The translations under genes and the position numbers were made by a program. DNA of 64,000 bases from Microlunatus sagamiharensis (GTDB lineage Bacteria; Actinomycetota; Actinomycetes; Propionibacteriales; Propionibacteriaceae). The stretch spans positions 1,550,001 through 1,614,000 of the forward strand of contig NZ_LT629799.1 in the NCBI RefSeq assembly GCF_900105785.1. The letters run 5' to 3'. Under the pieces are notes generated by a model. The model was not told where the DNA came from and made no database searches. It saw only the letters and a program-made list of their open reading frames with translations. Shown piece by piece: positions 49,511 through 62,112 of the stretch (position 1 is its first letter; each line of letters begins with the position of its first letter).

Positions 49511-49935
49511 CCACGTGGCGCGACCGGGCGTCCTCCCCGGCGCAGGACGACCTGGACGGGCTGCTGGACCACGCGCTCCGCTACGCCGAGGACCGGTTGA
49601 GCGAGGGCGGCTTCGCCCCCGTGGCCTTCACCCTGGACGTCGACGGCACGGTCTCGCTGACGGCGGCCGGCTGGGACGAGGGCAGCGGACCGCCCCCGGC
49701 GGCGGAGGTGCTGGAGGGGCTCCGGGTCGCGCTCCGCTCGGCGCGCGACCACTTCCGCGCCGTCGCCGTGGTGCTCGACGCCGCGATGCCGGACGGCTCC
49801 GACGTCGTCCAGGTCGACCTCGAGCACGCCGAGGGGCAGGCGCTGACCGTGCTCATGCCCTACGTGCGAACGGCCGACGGCGTCGAGACCGCCGACCTCC
49901 GGGCCGTCACAGGCCAGCCCCGTATCTGGGTGTGA
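49507..49935 (+). CDS. Conserved-type hypothetical protein
   Basis: 142 aa, ATG overlapping thrE by 4 bases. No transmembrane helix or signal. Mixed alpha/beta: a helical start (DDLDGLLDHALRYAEDRL), strands in FAPVAFTLDVDGTVSLTAA, AVAVVLDAAMPDGSDVVQVDLEHAEGQ (two parts) and a closing PRIWV. It looks like a small single-domain cytoplasmic protein. I do not recognise the family. Co-transcribed with thrE. Confidence 0.7.
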   Translation: MTTWRDRASSPAQDDLDGLLDHALRYAEDRLSEGGFAPVAFTLDVDGTVSLTAAGWDEGSGPPPAAEVLEGLRVALRSARDHFRAVAVVLDAAMPDGSDVVQVDLEHAEGQALTVLMPYVRTADGVETADLRAVTGQPRIWV

Positions 49936-49964
49936 ACCGGTGCCGGGACGAGCCCGGCGAGTGG

Positions 49965-50291
49965 TCAGGCCCGCTCGGCGTCGTCCTCGAGGACGCCGTC
50001 GAGCTCGAGGCCGTCCTCGAAGTCGCGCAACCATGCAGCGAAGTCGTCCGGACCGAACAGCAGCTCGTCGGGGGCGACGAGCAGCCCGGCTCCGGACAAG
50101 GTCGTCAGCGCCCGCCAGCGCGCCCTGTCCATCTCGGGCGGGTCCCAGGCCGCGACCCAGGGCATCGCCCAGTCCTCCGCCTCGAAGGGCGTCGTCGTGC
50201 CCGTGACCAGCCCGCGGAGCACGGCGCGCACCGCGTCGACCGGCGGAGCCTCGCCGGGTGACGGAGGCTGATCGCGCCCTCGCGGGCTCAC
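49965..50291 (-). CDS. Hypothetical acidic protein
   Basis: 108 aa from the GTG at 50289-50291, which overlaps the stop of the upstream HAD-like gene by 4 bases (GTGA). A Trp-rich middle (FEAEDWAMPWVAAW) is followed by RARWRALTTLSGAGLL and an acidic tail FEDGLELDGVLEDDAE. No known domain seen. It is probably translated together with the HAD-like gene. The frame continues further upstream only as antisense-like Arg/Pro-rich sequence, which is rejected. Confidence 0.65.
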   Translation of the reverse strand: MSPRGRDQPPSPGEAPPVDAVRAVLRGLVTGTTTPFEAEDWAMPWVAAWDPPEMDRARWRALTTLSGAGLLVAPDELLFGPDDFAAWLRDFEDGLELDGVLEDDAERA

Positions 50292-50659
50292 GTCCGCTCG
50301 GCCGCCTGGTCGTCGGCGCTGCCGCCGCGGGGCACCCGGAACGCGAGGATGCCGTTCTCCGACAGCATCCGGCAGACGTCCTCGCGGTCGTCGTAGAAGA
50401 GCTCGATCCCCAGCTCGCGGCACTTGGCCAGCTTGAGCTCGGGCGACTCGCGCGTGTGGTCGAAGACGACCTCGTGCACCGTCGGCACGTCGGTGACGGC
50501 CCGCACCTCGGCCTCCACGGTCCCGATCCGGCCGTGCCCGATGGCCGAGACCACGTGCACCTCGTCGCCCGCCGCGGCGTGCAGCGCGATCAGGTGACCG
50601 ATCTGAGTCGGGTAGTGGCTGAGCACGTGCCAGTAGTCGAAGCCGACGATCACCCGCAC
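50288..50659 (-). CDS. HAD-like protein with altered motif I
   Basis: 123 aa. It starts VIVGFDYWHVLSHYP, in the place of a HAD motif I but with D-Y-W instead of DxD, and later has KLAKCRELGIELFYDDREDVCRML, resembling motif III Lys and motif IV DDR. The region between is a small Rossmann-like fold (EVHVVSAIGHGRIG). If the fold call is right, loss of the second Asp argues against ordinary phosphatase action. ATG start, followed by the 108-aa gene in an overlapping unit. Confidence 0.5.
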   Translation of the reverse strand: MRVIVGFDYWHVLSHYPTQIGHLIALHAAAGDEVHVVSAIGHGRIGTVEAEVRAVTDVPTVHEVVFDHTRESPELKLAKCRELGIELFYDDREDVCRMLSENGILAFRVPRGGSADDQAAERT

Positions 50660-50698
50660 AACCTAGGCGGCCGCTCCGCAGGCCGAGGACGGCGGCGC

Positions 50699-50833
50699 GA
50701 CCCAGGGCTCCGCGAGCGCCAGCGAGTGGACCTTCGCCAGGGGGCGAGGGGGATCGTCCCCCTCCATGACCCAGGGCTCCGCGAGCGCCAGCGAGTGGAC
50801 CCTCGGCAGGGGGCGAGGGGGATCGTCCCCCTC
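50699..50833. repeat. 66-bp tandem direct repeat with hairpin ends (downstream of metK)
   Basis: Two copies, 50699-50764 and 50768-50833, differ at two positions. Each contains GAGCGCCAGCGAGTGGACC and ends in GAGGGGGATCGTCCCCCTC, an 8-bp stem with a 3-base loop. They lie directly after the metK stop on the minus strand and may terminate or protect its mRNA. Related copies occur inside carA and carB. Confidence 0.95.
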
Positions 50834-50838
50834 AAGAT

Positions 50839-52032
50839 TCAGCCGCGGACGGCGGCAGCGAGCGCGTCGGCGCGGTCGGTGCGCTCCCAGGTCGAGCCGG
50901 GGAGCTCGCGCCCGAAGTGGCCGTAGCGCGCGGTGGGCGCGTAGACGGGCCGCAGCAGGTCGAGGTCGCGGATGATGGCGGCGGGACGCAGGTCGAAGAC
51001 CGCCAGCACGGCCTCCTGGATGCGGCTCACGGGGACCTGCTCGGTGCCGAAGGTCTCGACGTAGAAGCCGACCGGGTGCGCGCGCCCGATCGCGTACGCG
51101 ACCTGGACCTCGCAACGGTGCGCGAGGCCGGCGGCGACGACGTTCTTGGCGACCCAGCGCATCGCGTACGCGGCGGAGCGGTCGACCTTGGACGGGTCCT
51201 TGCCGGAGAAGGCGCCCCCGCCGTGGCGGGCCATGCCGCCGTAGGTGTCCACGATGATCTTGCGGCCGGTGAGCCCGGCGTCGCCCATCGGGCCGCCGAC
51301 CTCGAAGCGGCCGGTCGGGTTGACCAGCAGCCGGTAGCCCCGGGTGTCGATCTCGAAGCGCTCGAGCACCGGCTCGACGACGTGCTTGCGCACGTCCGGG
51401 GTGAGCAGCGCGTCGAGGTCGATGTCGGCGGCATGCTGGCTGGAGAGGACGACCGTGTCGAGGCGCACGGGCCGGTCGCCGTCGTACTCGATGGTCACCT
51501 GGGTCTTGCCGTCGGGGCGCAGGTAGGGCACGCGCCCGTCCTTGCGGACCTCGGACAGCTGCTCGGCCAGGCGGTGCGCCAGGTCGATCGGCAGCGGCAT
51601 CAGGTTGGCCGTCTCGTCGGAGGCGTAGCCGAACATCAGGCCCTGGTCGCCCGCGCCCTGCGCATCGAGGTCGTCGACCGACTCCCCCGTGCGCCGCTCG
51701 TACGCGGTGTCGACGCCCTGCGCGATGTCGGGCGACTGCTGGCCGATGGCCACCTGGACGCCGCAGGAGGCGCCGTCGAAGCCCTTGGTCGAGGAGTCGT
51801 AGCCGATCTCGAGGATGCGCGAGCGCACGATCGAGGGGATCTCGACGTAGGCGTCGGTGGTGACCTCGCCGGCGACGACGACCAGCCCGGTCGTGACGAG
51901 CGTCTCGACCGCGACCCGGCTGTGCGGGTCCTCGGCGAGGAGGGCGTCGAGCACGGAGTCGCTGATCTGGTCGGCGATCTTGTCGGGGTGGCCCTCGGTC
52001 ACCGACTCGGAGGTGAAGAGGCGTCCGGTCAC
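50839..52032 (-). CDS. metK: S-adenosylmethionine synthase
   Basis: 397 aa. [20 protein letters not shown] at the start, [12 protein letters not shown] (the GAGDQG methionine-binding motif) and [16 protein letters not shown] (the P-loop-like ATP motif). It makes SAM from methionine and ATP. The GTG start (52030-52032) overlaps the coaBC stop by 4 bases. Last gene of the carA-to-metK block; followed by the 66-bp repeat pair. Confidence 0.98.
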   Translation of the reverse strand: MTGRLFTSESVTEGHPDKIADQISDSVLDALLAEDPHSRVAVETLVTTGLVVVAGEVTTDAYVEIPSIVRSRILEIGYDSSTKGFDGASCGVQVAIGQQSPDIAQGVDTAYERRTGESVDDLDAQGAGDQGLMFGYASDETANLMPLPIDLAHRLAEQLSEVRKDGRVPYLRPDGKTQVTIEYDGDRPVRLDTVVLSSQHAADIDLDALLTPDVRKHVVEPVLERFEIDTRGYRLLVNPTGRFEVGGPMGDAGLTGRKIIVDTYGGMARHGGGAFSGKDPSKVDRSAAYAMRWVAKNVVAAGLAHRCEVQVAYAIGRAHPVGFYVETFGTEQVPVSRIQEAVLAVFDLRPAAIIRDLDLLRPVYAPTARYGHFGRELPGSTWERTDRADALAAAVRG

Positions 52033-53287
52033 CGCTGCAACCTATCCCGCGGGCGAAGGGCGAGCGCCGCGTCCAGGATCCGGTGGGCGAGCACGTCCTT
52101 GCTGCCGGCGTGCGGCCCGTCGACGACCGCTTCTCCCCCGGCGTCGCCCGCGGTGCGGGCGAGCAGCGTGACCTCGTTGTCCTCGGAGCCGAAGACCAGG
52201 CCGTGGCCCACGGCGTTGAGCACGAGCAGGTCGCAGCCCTTGCGCGCCAGCTTGTCGCGCCCGAGCGCGACGAGCCGTGCGTGGTCGGGCGCGGTCTCGG
52301 CCGCGAAGCCGACGATCACCTGGGCGGCGTCCTCGCGGGCCTCGACCAGGCCGCGCAGCACGTCCGGGGTCTGCACCAGGTCCACGGCGAGCCCGCCGTC
52401 GCCGCTCTTCTTGATCTTGGTCTCGCTCGCCCCGCGGGGGGTGAAGTCGGCCGGCGCGGCGGCCATCACGACCACGTCGGCCGTCTTCGCGGCCCGCGTC
52501 ATCGCCGCGGCCAGCTCGGCGGTGCTGCCCACGCGCTCGACCTCGACGGCCGGCGGGCCGGCGACGTCGGTGTGCGCGACGACGGCGTGCACGCTGGCCC
52601 CCGGAGCCGGGCGGCGCGGGCGAGCGCCCAGCCCATCCGGCCGGAGGAGGAGTTGCCGATGAACCGCACCGGGTCGAGGTGCTCGCGCGTCCCGCCGACG
52701 CTGACCGCGACGTCGAGACCGGCGAGGTCCTGGGCGGCGGCGAGCGGCGCGACGCCCGGCGCGGCGAGCACCGTCCGCGCGACCGCGAGGATCTCGGCGG
52801 GCTCGGGGAGGCGCCCGGCCCCGGAGTCTGCGCCGGTCAGCCGACCCACCGCGGGGTCGACGACCACCGCTCCGCGCGAGCGCAGCGTCGCGACGTTCGC
52901 CCGGGTCGCCGGGTGCTGCCACATCTCGGTGTGCATCGCCGGGGCGAGCACCAGCGGGCAGGTCGCGGTGAGCAGGACGTTCGTCAGCAGGTCGTCGGCC
53001 CGGCCGGTGGCGGCGCGGGCCAGGAGGTCGGCGGTGGCCGGGGCGACGACGACGAGGTCGGCCTCGCGCCCGAGCCGGACGTGGGGAACCTCGTACGCGT
53101 CGTTCCAGACGTCGGTGCTGACCGGGCGTCCGGACAGCGCCTCCCACGTGGCCCGCCCGACGAAGGTCAGGGCGGACTCCGTGGGGACGACGGTCACCTC
53201 GTGGCCGTCGTCGCGCAGCCGCCGGAGCAGCTCGCAGGCCTTGTACGCCGCGATGCCTCCCGCGACGCCGAGGAGGACGCGGCTCAC
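52029..53287 (-). pseudogene. coaBC: Phosphopantothenoylcysteine decarboxylase/synthase CoaBC, frameshifted
   Basis: The GTG at 53285-53287 opens a CoaC flavodoxin-like domain (VLLGVAGGIAAYKACELLRRL, APAMHTEMW) and the beginning of CoaB (VSVGGTREHLDPVRFIGNSSSGRMG). The frame then leaves the family at about 52600 and the rest of CoaB (GASVHAVVAHTDV, APADFTPRG, KIKKS) lies one base off. Adding a G to the five-base run at 52598-52602 gives one frame of about 419 aa. CoaBC makes 4'-phosphopantetheine for CoA and is normally needed for growth, so an indel error in the sequence is more likely than a dead gene. Its stop overlaps metK. Confidence 0.88.
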
Positions 53288-53291
53288 GGGG

Positions 53292-53612
53292 CTACGCGGA
53301 GGCGAAGGGGTCGGGCTCGGCGGTCGTCTCGGCCTCGGCGTCCGGGTCGATGTCGATCGCGGTGAGCTTGCCCTCGTTGAGCTCGCGCAGCGCGATGGAG
53401 AGCGGCTTCTCCTGCACGGCGGTCTCGACCAGCGGGCCGACGTGGTCCAGGAGGCCCTCGCCGAGCTGGGAGTAGTACGCGTTGATCTGGCGGGCGCGCT
53501 TGGCCGCGAACAGCACGAGGCGGTACTTGCTGTCGGACTGCGTCAGCAGCTCGTCGATCGGCGGGTTCGTGATGCCTTCGGCGGCAGCGGTCTGGGAAGC
53601 GTTCTGAGCCAC
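53292..53612 (-). CDS. rpoZ: RNA polymerase omega subunit
   Basis: 106 aa from the GTG at 53610-53612, which has AAGAGGA 6 bases upstream; an ATG five codons earlier has no such site. [41 protein letters not shown] and the closing [12 protein letters not shown] match actinobacterial omega. It helps assemble the beta' subunit. Lies 4 bases before coaBC and about 95 bases after gmk. Confidence 0.93.
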   Translation of the reverse strand: MAQNASQTAAAEGITNPPIDELLTQSDSKYRLVLFAAKRARQINAYYSQLGEGLLDHVGPLVETAVQEKPLSIALRELNEGKLTAIDIDPDAEAETTAEPDPFASA

Positions 53613-53706
53613 AGGGTTCCTCTTCATCGGGTGGGCAGGGGCTGTGCCGGACCCGGTCCGGTCCTCGGGGGGACCCGGTCGGCAGCCTGCCGGTCTGTCT
53701 GCTCGA

Positions 53707-54258
53707 TCACAGACCCATCAAGGCTACCAAGTCCGCGACCGCCTGCTCGACACTGACGTTGACCACCACCGCGTCGAACTCGGACGCCGCCTCCAGCTCG
53801 GCGTGCGCGGTCTGCAGCCGGCGCTCGCGCTGGGCCGGGGTCTCGGTCCCCCGGCCGACGAGCCGGCGCTGCAGCTCGTCGAAGCTCGGCGGGGCCAGGA
53901 AGACGAAGCGCGCCTCGGGCCAGGACGTCCGCACCTGCCGGGCGCCCTGCAGGTCGATCTCCAGCAGCGCGGGGCGTCCGGACTCGGTCGCGGCGACGAC
54001 GGGGGCGCGGGGCGTGCCGTAGCGGTGCACGCCGTGCACCACCGCCCACTCCAGCAGCAGCCCCGAGGAGACGAGCTCGTCGAACTCCGCCTCGGAGACG
54101 AAGAGGTAGTGCTGGCCGTCGACCTCCCCGGGCCGCGGTGGGCGCGTGGTGGCCGAGACGGAGACGAAGACGTCCGGGTGCGTCGCCGCGAGGGCGGTGG
54201 TGACCGTCCCCTTGCCGACGGCGGTCGGCCCCGACAGGACGGTGAGGCGGCTCGTCAC
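53707..54258 (-). CDS. gmk: Guanylate kinase
   Basis: 183 aa, GTG start. P-loop GPTAVGKGT (about 10-18), then [19 protein letters not shown] (GMP-binding), [13 protein letters not shown] and LVGRGTE. It phosphorylates GMP to GDP. Three bases after mihF; the mihF-gmk-rpoZ order is standard in actinobacteria. Confidence 0.97.
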   Translation of the reverse strand: MTSRLTVLSGPTAVGKGTVTTALAATHPDVFVSVSATTRPPRPGEVDGQHYLFVSEAEFDELVSSGLLLEWAVVHGVHRYGTPRAPVVAATESGRPALLEIDLQGARQVRTSWPEARFVFLAPPSFDELQRRLVGRGTETPAQRERRLQTAHAELEAASEFDAVVVNVSVEQAVADLVALMGL

Positions 54259-54261
54259 CGC

Positions 54262-54591
54262 TCAGGTCTCGTCGACGGACCGGGCGAACTCGGCCACCAG
54301 CGCCGCCGTCTGGTGCTTGCCCAGGCCGCGCAGGCGGCGGTTCGGCGCGATCTCGAGGCGCTCCATGACCTTGCCGGCGCGCACAGCGCCGACGCGCGGC
54401 AGGGACTTCAGCACGTCGACGACCTTGGTGTGGGCCACGACGTCGTCGTGCTCCGCGGCCTCGAGCACCTCGGCGAGGCTCCGCTCACCCGTCCGCAGAG
54501 CCTGCTTGACCTCGGCGCGTCGGCGGCGGGCCTCGGTGGCCGCGTGCCGCGCCTGCTGGCGCTGCTCGTCGCTCAACGGGGGGATGCTCAC
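54262..54591 (-). CDS. mihF: Actinobacterial integration host factor mIHF
   Basis: 109 aa, ATG start. A long N-terminal helix (RQQARHAATEARRRRAEVKQ) and the helix-two-turn-helix region LPRVGAVRAGKVMERLEIAP, GLGKHQTAALVAEF. It binds and bends DNA without close sequence preference and organises the nucleoid; it is unrelated to enterobacterial IHF. Begins 86 bases after pyrF, so it may have its own promoter within the gap. Confidence 0.95.
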   Translation of the reverse strand: MSIPPLSDEQRQQARHAATEARRRRAEVKQALRTGERSLAEVLEAAEHDDVVAHTKVVDVLKSLPRVGAVRAGKVMERLEIAPNRRLRGLGKHQTAALVAEFARSVDET

Positions 54592-54677
54592 CGGGTCCTC
54601 CTCTCACGTCTTCGCAGGGCTCGGGCAGGTCGTGGACGTGCACCGACGACGTCGCTCCGGCCCGGGGGCTTCCGAAC

Positions 54678-55519
54678 CTATCTCAGCCCGGCGACCGACT
54701 CCACGACCGCCCGTGCGGCCCGCCTGAGCCGTACGGGGTCGGGCCCGGCCCGCATGACGTCGCGGCTCGTCGTCGGCAGGACCAGCGGCAGCGCCGCGCC
54801 GAACACCTCGGCCAGGTCGGCCGCCGTCCCGCCCTGGGCACCGAGGCCGGGCGCGAGCACCGAGCCGTTCAGGTGCTCGAAGCGCGTCCCGGTGCGCCCG
54901 ATCGTCGCGCCGACGACGACGCCGACGTCGCCGAGCGGCTCGGCCCCGGCGTTGCGCCGGGCGGCCTCGTCGACGACCGTCTGGCCGACCGTGCTCCCCG
55001 CGCCGTCACCGCCCGCGGTGAGGGCGTGCTGCACCTGCGGCCCCTCCGGGTTGCTGGTGAGGGCGAGCACGTAGACGCCGCGCCCGTGGCGCCGGGCCAG
55101 CTCGACCGCGCCGTCCAGCGACCCGAACCCCAGGTAGGGGCTCAGCGTGACCGCGTCGGCGGCCAGCGGCGAGCCCTCGCCCAGGTAGGCGGCGGCGTAC
55201 GCGTCCATGGTCGAGCCGATGTCGCCGCGCTTGACGTCGAGCAGCGAGAGCGCACCGGCGGCGGCGCAGTCGGCGAGGACCCGCTCCAGGACGGCGACCC
55301 CGGCCGAGCCGTACGCCTCGAAGAAGGCCGACTGCGGCTTGAGCACGGCCACCTGGTCGCCGAGCGCCTCGACCATGCCGCGCGCGCAGCGCTCGAGGCC
55401 CTGCACGGTCGGCTCCAGGCCCCACGCCTCGAGGACCCCGGGTGCGGGTCGACGCCGACGCACAGCGGCCCGCGCTCCGCGACCGCCGCGGCCAGCCGGA
55501 CCCCGTACGGCTCCCTCAT
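54678..55519 (-). pseudogene. pyrF: Orotidine 5'-phosphate decarboxylase, frameshifted
   Basis: ATG at 55517-55519 overlaps pyrD by 4 bases. The first codons give [20 protein letters not shown] and CVGVDPHPG; the frame then breaks. The rest (VLEAWGLEPTVQGLERC, VAVLKPQSAFFEAYG, LLDVKRGDIGST with the catalytic Asp-Lys) is one base off. One extra G in the run near 55436-55442 restores about 280 aa of the long (PyrF group 2) type. The enzyme makes UMP. The loss is probably an indel error; if real, the strain would need uracil. Confidence 0.88.
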
Positions 55520-56646
55520 GCTGCCCGCTCCCCTCGTGACGTCGCGACGGACCGCCTCGGCGCCGCCGCACGGGCGTCGACCGCCCGCAGCAGGGCCGGA
55601 CCGCCGTAGACGAAGCCGGTGTAGACCTGCAGCAGCCGGGCGCCCGCGTCGAGCAGGGCCTGGCCGTCGTCGGCGCTGGTGATGCCCCCGACCCCGATGA
55701 CCGGCAGGTCGGTGCGCGCGGCGAGGAACGCGACGACCTCGCGGGCGCGCACGGCGAGCGGCGCGCCGGACAGGCCGCCGGCCTCCCCCGCCCGCCACGC
55801 GTCGGTCTCGGCGAGCCCGTCGCGGGCCAGCGTCGTGTTGGTGGCGACGAGCCCCGCCGCCCCGGCACCCGTGCAGACGTCGAGGACGTCCTCGAGCGCC
55901 TCGGGCGTGAGGTCGGGCGCGACCTTGACCAGCACCGGCACCGGGCGGGCCGGGTCCTGCGCCCGCGCCGCGGCCACGAGCGCCGCGACGAGCGCGCGCA
56001 GCGTCGCGCCGTCCTGCAGGCTCCGCAGCCCGGGGGTGTTGGGGCTGGAGACGTTCACGGCGACGTAGTCGGCGTGCGGAGCGACCGCCGCGAAGGACGC
56101 CAGGTAGTCGCCGGCCGCCTCCTCCAGCGGCGTCGTCTTCGTCTTGCCCAGGGAGATGCCGACGGGGACGCCCGGGGCGGGCGAGCCACGCCGGACGCCC
56201 GCCGCGTCGAGCCGGGCGGCGAGCGCCGCGGCCCCGGCGTTGTTGAAGCCCATCCGGTTGACCAGCCCGCCGCTGGCGGGCAGCCGGAAGAGCCGCGGGC
56301 GCGGGTTGCCCGGCTGCGCGGTGGCCGTCACGGTGCCCAGCTCGACGTGGCCGAAGCCCATCGCCGCCCAGGCGTGCGGAGCGAGGCCGTCCTTGTCCAT
56401 CCCCGCGGCCAAGCCCACCACCCCGGGGAACGTCAGCCCGAGGGCCTCCACCGGGCGACGCGGGCCGCGGGTCAGCAGCCGCAGCGCCGCGAGCGCTGCC
56501 GGCTGCGCGTCGAGCGCCGCCAGCGCCCGCAGCGTGGCCGAGTGCACCCGCTCCGGGTCGCCGCCGTAGGAGCGGAACAGCAGCGGGCGCAGCAGCCGCG
56601 CGTACGCGGCGTCCGGGCGCAGGTCGAGCCGCAGGTCGGGCGCCAC
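55516..56646 (-). CDS. pyrD: Dihydroorotate dehydrogenase (quinone), class 2
   Basis: 376 aa from the GTG at 56644-56646, two bases after carB. N-terminal membrane-association helices ([12 protein letters not shown]), typical of class 2, then [34 protein letters not shown] (Ser catalytic base) and [11 protein letters not shown]. It oxidises dihydroorotate with FMN and passes electrons to quinone at the membrane. Coupled to pyrF through an ATGA overlap. Confidence 0.96.
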   Translation of the reverse strand: MAPDLRLDLRPDAAYARLLRPLLFRSYGGDPERVHSATLRALAALDAQPAALAALRLLTRGPRRPVEALGLTFPGVVGLAAGMDKDGLAPHAWAAMGFGHVELGTVTATAQPGNPRPRLFRLPASGGLVNRMGFNNAGAAALAARLDAAGVRRGSPAPGVPVGISLGKTKTTPLEEAAGDYLASFAAVAPHADYVAVNVSSPNTPGLRSLQDGATLRALVAALVAAARAQDPARPVPVLVKVAPDLTPEALEDVLDVCTGAGAAGLVATNTTLARDGLAETDAWRAGEAGGLSGAPLAVRAREVVAFLAARTDLPVIGVGGITSADDGQALLDAGARLLQVYTGFVYGGPALLRAVDARAAAPRRSVATSRGERAA

Positions 56647-56648
56647 GC

Positions 56649-60118
<3,470 letters not shown>

Positions 60119-60119
<1 letters not shown>

Positions 60120-61387
60120 CAGGCAGGAGCTCCCTTCGTGCTGCGGGACTCCATGAGGTCCACGAACCGGTCGAACAGGTAGCTGGCGTCGTGCGGCCCC
60201 GCGGCCGCCTCGGGGTGGTACTGCACGGAGAAGGAGCGCAGCGTCCCGTCCTCGTCCTCCAGCGCGAGGCCCTCGACCACGTCGTCGTTGAGCCCGACGT
60301 GGCTGACCCGCGCCCAGCCGTACGGGGTCTCCGTACGCCCCTCGCGCGGCGCGTCGACGGCGAAGCCGTGGTTGTGCGCGGTGACCTCGACCTTGCGGGT
60401 GCTGAGGTCCATCACCGGCTGGTTGATGCCGCGGTGGCCGTAGCGCAGCTTGTAGGTGCCGAAGCCGAGCGCGCGGCCGAAGATCTGGTTGCCGAAGCAG
60501 ATGCCGAAGTACGGCACCCCGGCCTCGAGCACCGAGCGCAGCAGCGTGACCGCGTCCTCGGTCGCGCCGGGGTCGCCGGGGCCGTTGGAGAAGAAGACGC
60601 CGTCGGGGTGCAGCGCCTCGACCTGGGCCCAGCTGGTGGTGGCCGGCAGCACGTGGGTCTCGATGCCGCGCTCCGCGAGCCGGTAGGGCGTCATCGACTT
60701 GATGCCGAGGTCGACCGCGGCGACGGTGAACCGCTTCTCGCGGTGTCCTGAGGGGGGACGACCCCCCTCACCCCCCGCTGAGCTCCCGTCGCTGGCGCTC
60801 CTGGAGCTCCACGCCGGGACGACGTACGCCTCGGGCGTGGTGACCTCGTCGGCGAGGTGGGCGCCGCTCATCTGCGGCGCCTCCTGCACGCGGGCCAGCA
60901 GCGACGCGCGGTCGGTGTCGACGCTGGAGATGCCGACGCGCATCGCGCCGCGCTCGCGCAGGTGGCGGGTGAGGGCGCGGGTGTCGACGTCGCACATCCC
61001 CACCACGCCCTGGGCGGCGAGCTCGGCGTCCACGCTGCGGCGCGAGCGCCAGCTGGAGGCGACGCGGGCGGCGTCGCGCACGACGTAGCCGGCGACCCAG
61101 ATGCGGGAGGACTCGTCGTCCTCGTCGTTCCAGCCGGTGTTGCCGATGTGCGGCGCGGTGGCCACGACGACCTGGCGGTGATAGCTCGGGTCGGTCAGCG
61201 TCTCCTGGTAGCCGGACATCCCGGTGGAGAACACCGCCTCTCCGAAGGTCTCACCCACGGCGCCGAAGGAGGAGCCGGTGAAGGTGGTCCCGTCCTCCAG
61301 GACCAGGAGAGCGGGGACCCTCGGTACGCGTCCCGAGCGTGACGTGGAGCTCGGGGCCGAGGGTGCGGGGGCGGTGCTGGCAGGCAT
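60119..61387 (-). CDS. carA: Carbamoyl-phosphate synthase small subunit
   Basis: 422 aa from the ATG at 61385-61387 (AAAGGA about 8 bases upstream). N-terminal CarA domain ([26 protein letters not shown]), then a class I glutaminase domain with [11 protein letters not shown] (Cys nucleophile) and the [10 protein letters not shown] end (His-Glu). Hydrolyses glutamine and passes ammonia to CarB. A linker of about 23 residues ([19 protein letters not shown]) between AYVVPA and [11 protein letters not shown] is absent from typical CarA and matches the repeat at 60749-60800. First gene of the carA-to-metK block. Confidence 0.96.
60749..60800. repeat. Repeat copy inserted in frame in carA
   Basis: On the minus strand: GAGCGCCAGCGACGGGAGCT, then TGAGGGGGGTCGTCCCCCCT. 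This is the same order as the tandem repeat after metK (GAGCGCCAGCGA, then GAGGGGGATCGTCCCCCTC). It encodes the extra CarA linker. Confidence 0.7.
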
Positions 61388-61545
61388 CAACCGTCCTTTC
61401 CTGCCTCACGGGACAGGTCTTAAAGGGTGGTGTCACGTCAAGGTATCAGCGCGGCTCCCCCACCTCCCCCTCGTCCACAGCCCGACGGGCGCCCCCGGGT
61501 GTCCCGGCTCACAGCACCGACGCACGGAATAACCGATAGCACCCC

Positions 61546-61579
61546 TAAGTTGTCTCGTATGCTTGCGTGCAGCAACTAA
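61546..61579. promoter_or_regulatory. Possible MarR operator upstream of marR-MFS
   Basis: TAAGTTG (61546-61552) faces CAACTAA (61573-61579) as an imperfect inverted repeat spanning TATGCT (61558-61563), a possible -10 box. It lies 15-48 bases before the MarR start, in the 207-base divergent gap with carA. Autoregulation is inferred from the usual behaviour of MarR-exporter pairs. Confidence 0.35.
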
Positions 61580-61593
61580 AGGAAGTGTGAAGG

Positions 61594-62112
61594 TTGGCTC
61601 TCTCAGAACGACGCGCCGCAGCCCTCGTCGGCGCGCTCCACTCGGTCATCAGGACGACGCGCTACGTCGCCGCCAAGGACCACGGCCACACGATGACCGG
61701 CACCCTCGCCGGGATCCTCAAGGCCGTCGAGACCGACGACCTGCGCCTCGGCGACCTCGCCGGCCAGCTCATGGTCGCGCCGTCGGTCGCCTCGCGCGCG
61801 GTCGCCGCCCTCGAGGCCGACGGGCTGGTGCTGCGCCGGCCTGACCCCGAGGACGCCCGGGCCTGCCGCATCGGCATCACCGATCTCGGCCGCGCACGCC
61901 TCGGCGAGCACAAGCGCTACCTGCTGCAGCGCGTCGTCGCCGCCCTCCCCGACTGGGACGACGACGAGGCCGCCCTCGCCGTGCAGGTCCTCAGCCGCCT
62001 CGAGCTGAGCCTCGCCTCGTCCCCCCTGACCCACCCCGTGCCCACCGCCAAGGTGCTGGCCGGGGCCACCGCCCTCACCCTGCTCGACCAGACGGAGCCC
62101 GCCACCGCATGA
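61594..62112 (+). CDS. MarR-family transcription regulator
   Basis: 172 aa, TTG start with AAAGGAAG about 8 bases upstream. Winged-helix core: LRLGDLAGQLMVAPSVASRAVAALEADGLVLRRPDPEDARACRIGITDLG (read as recognition helix then wing), with the Asp-Arg tip of the MarR wing (DPEDARAC). The last 40 residues form a dimerisation helix. Its TGA overlaps the ATG of the exporter gene (ATGA). It most likely represses the pair until a substrate binds. Confidence 0.92.
   Translation: MALSERRAAALVGALHSVIRTTRYVAAKDHGHTMTGTLAGILKAVETDDLRLGDLAGQLMVAPSVASRAVAALEADGLVLRRPDPEDARACRIGITDLGRARLGEHKRYLLQRVVAALPDWDDDEAALAVQVLSRLELSLASSPLTHPVPTAKVLAGATALTLLDQTEPATA

Noticed and set aside
50699-50833. CRISPR-like array
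   Set aside because: Only two units with a 3-base gap and no spacers.
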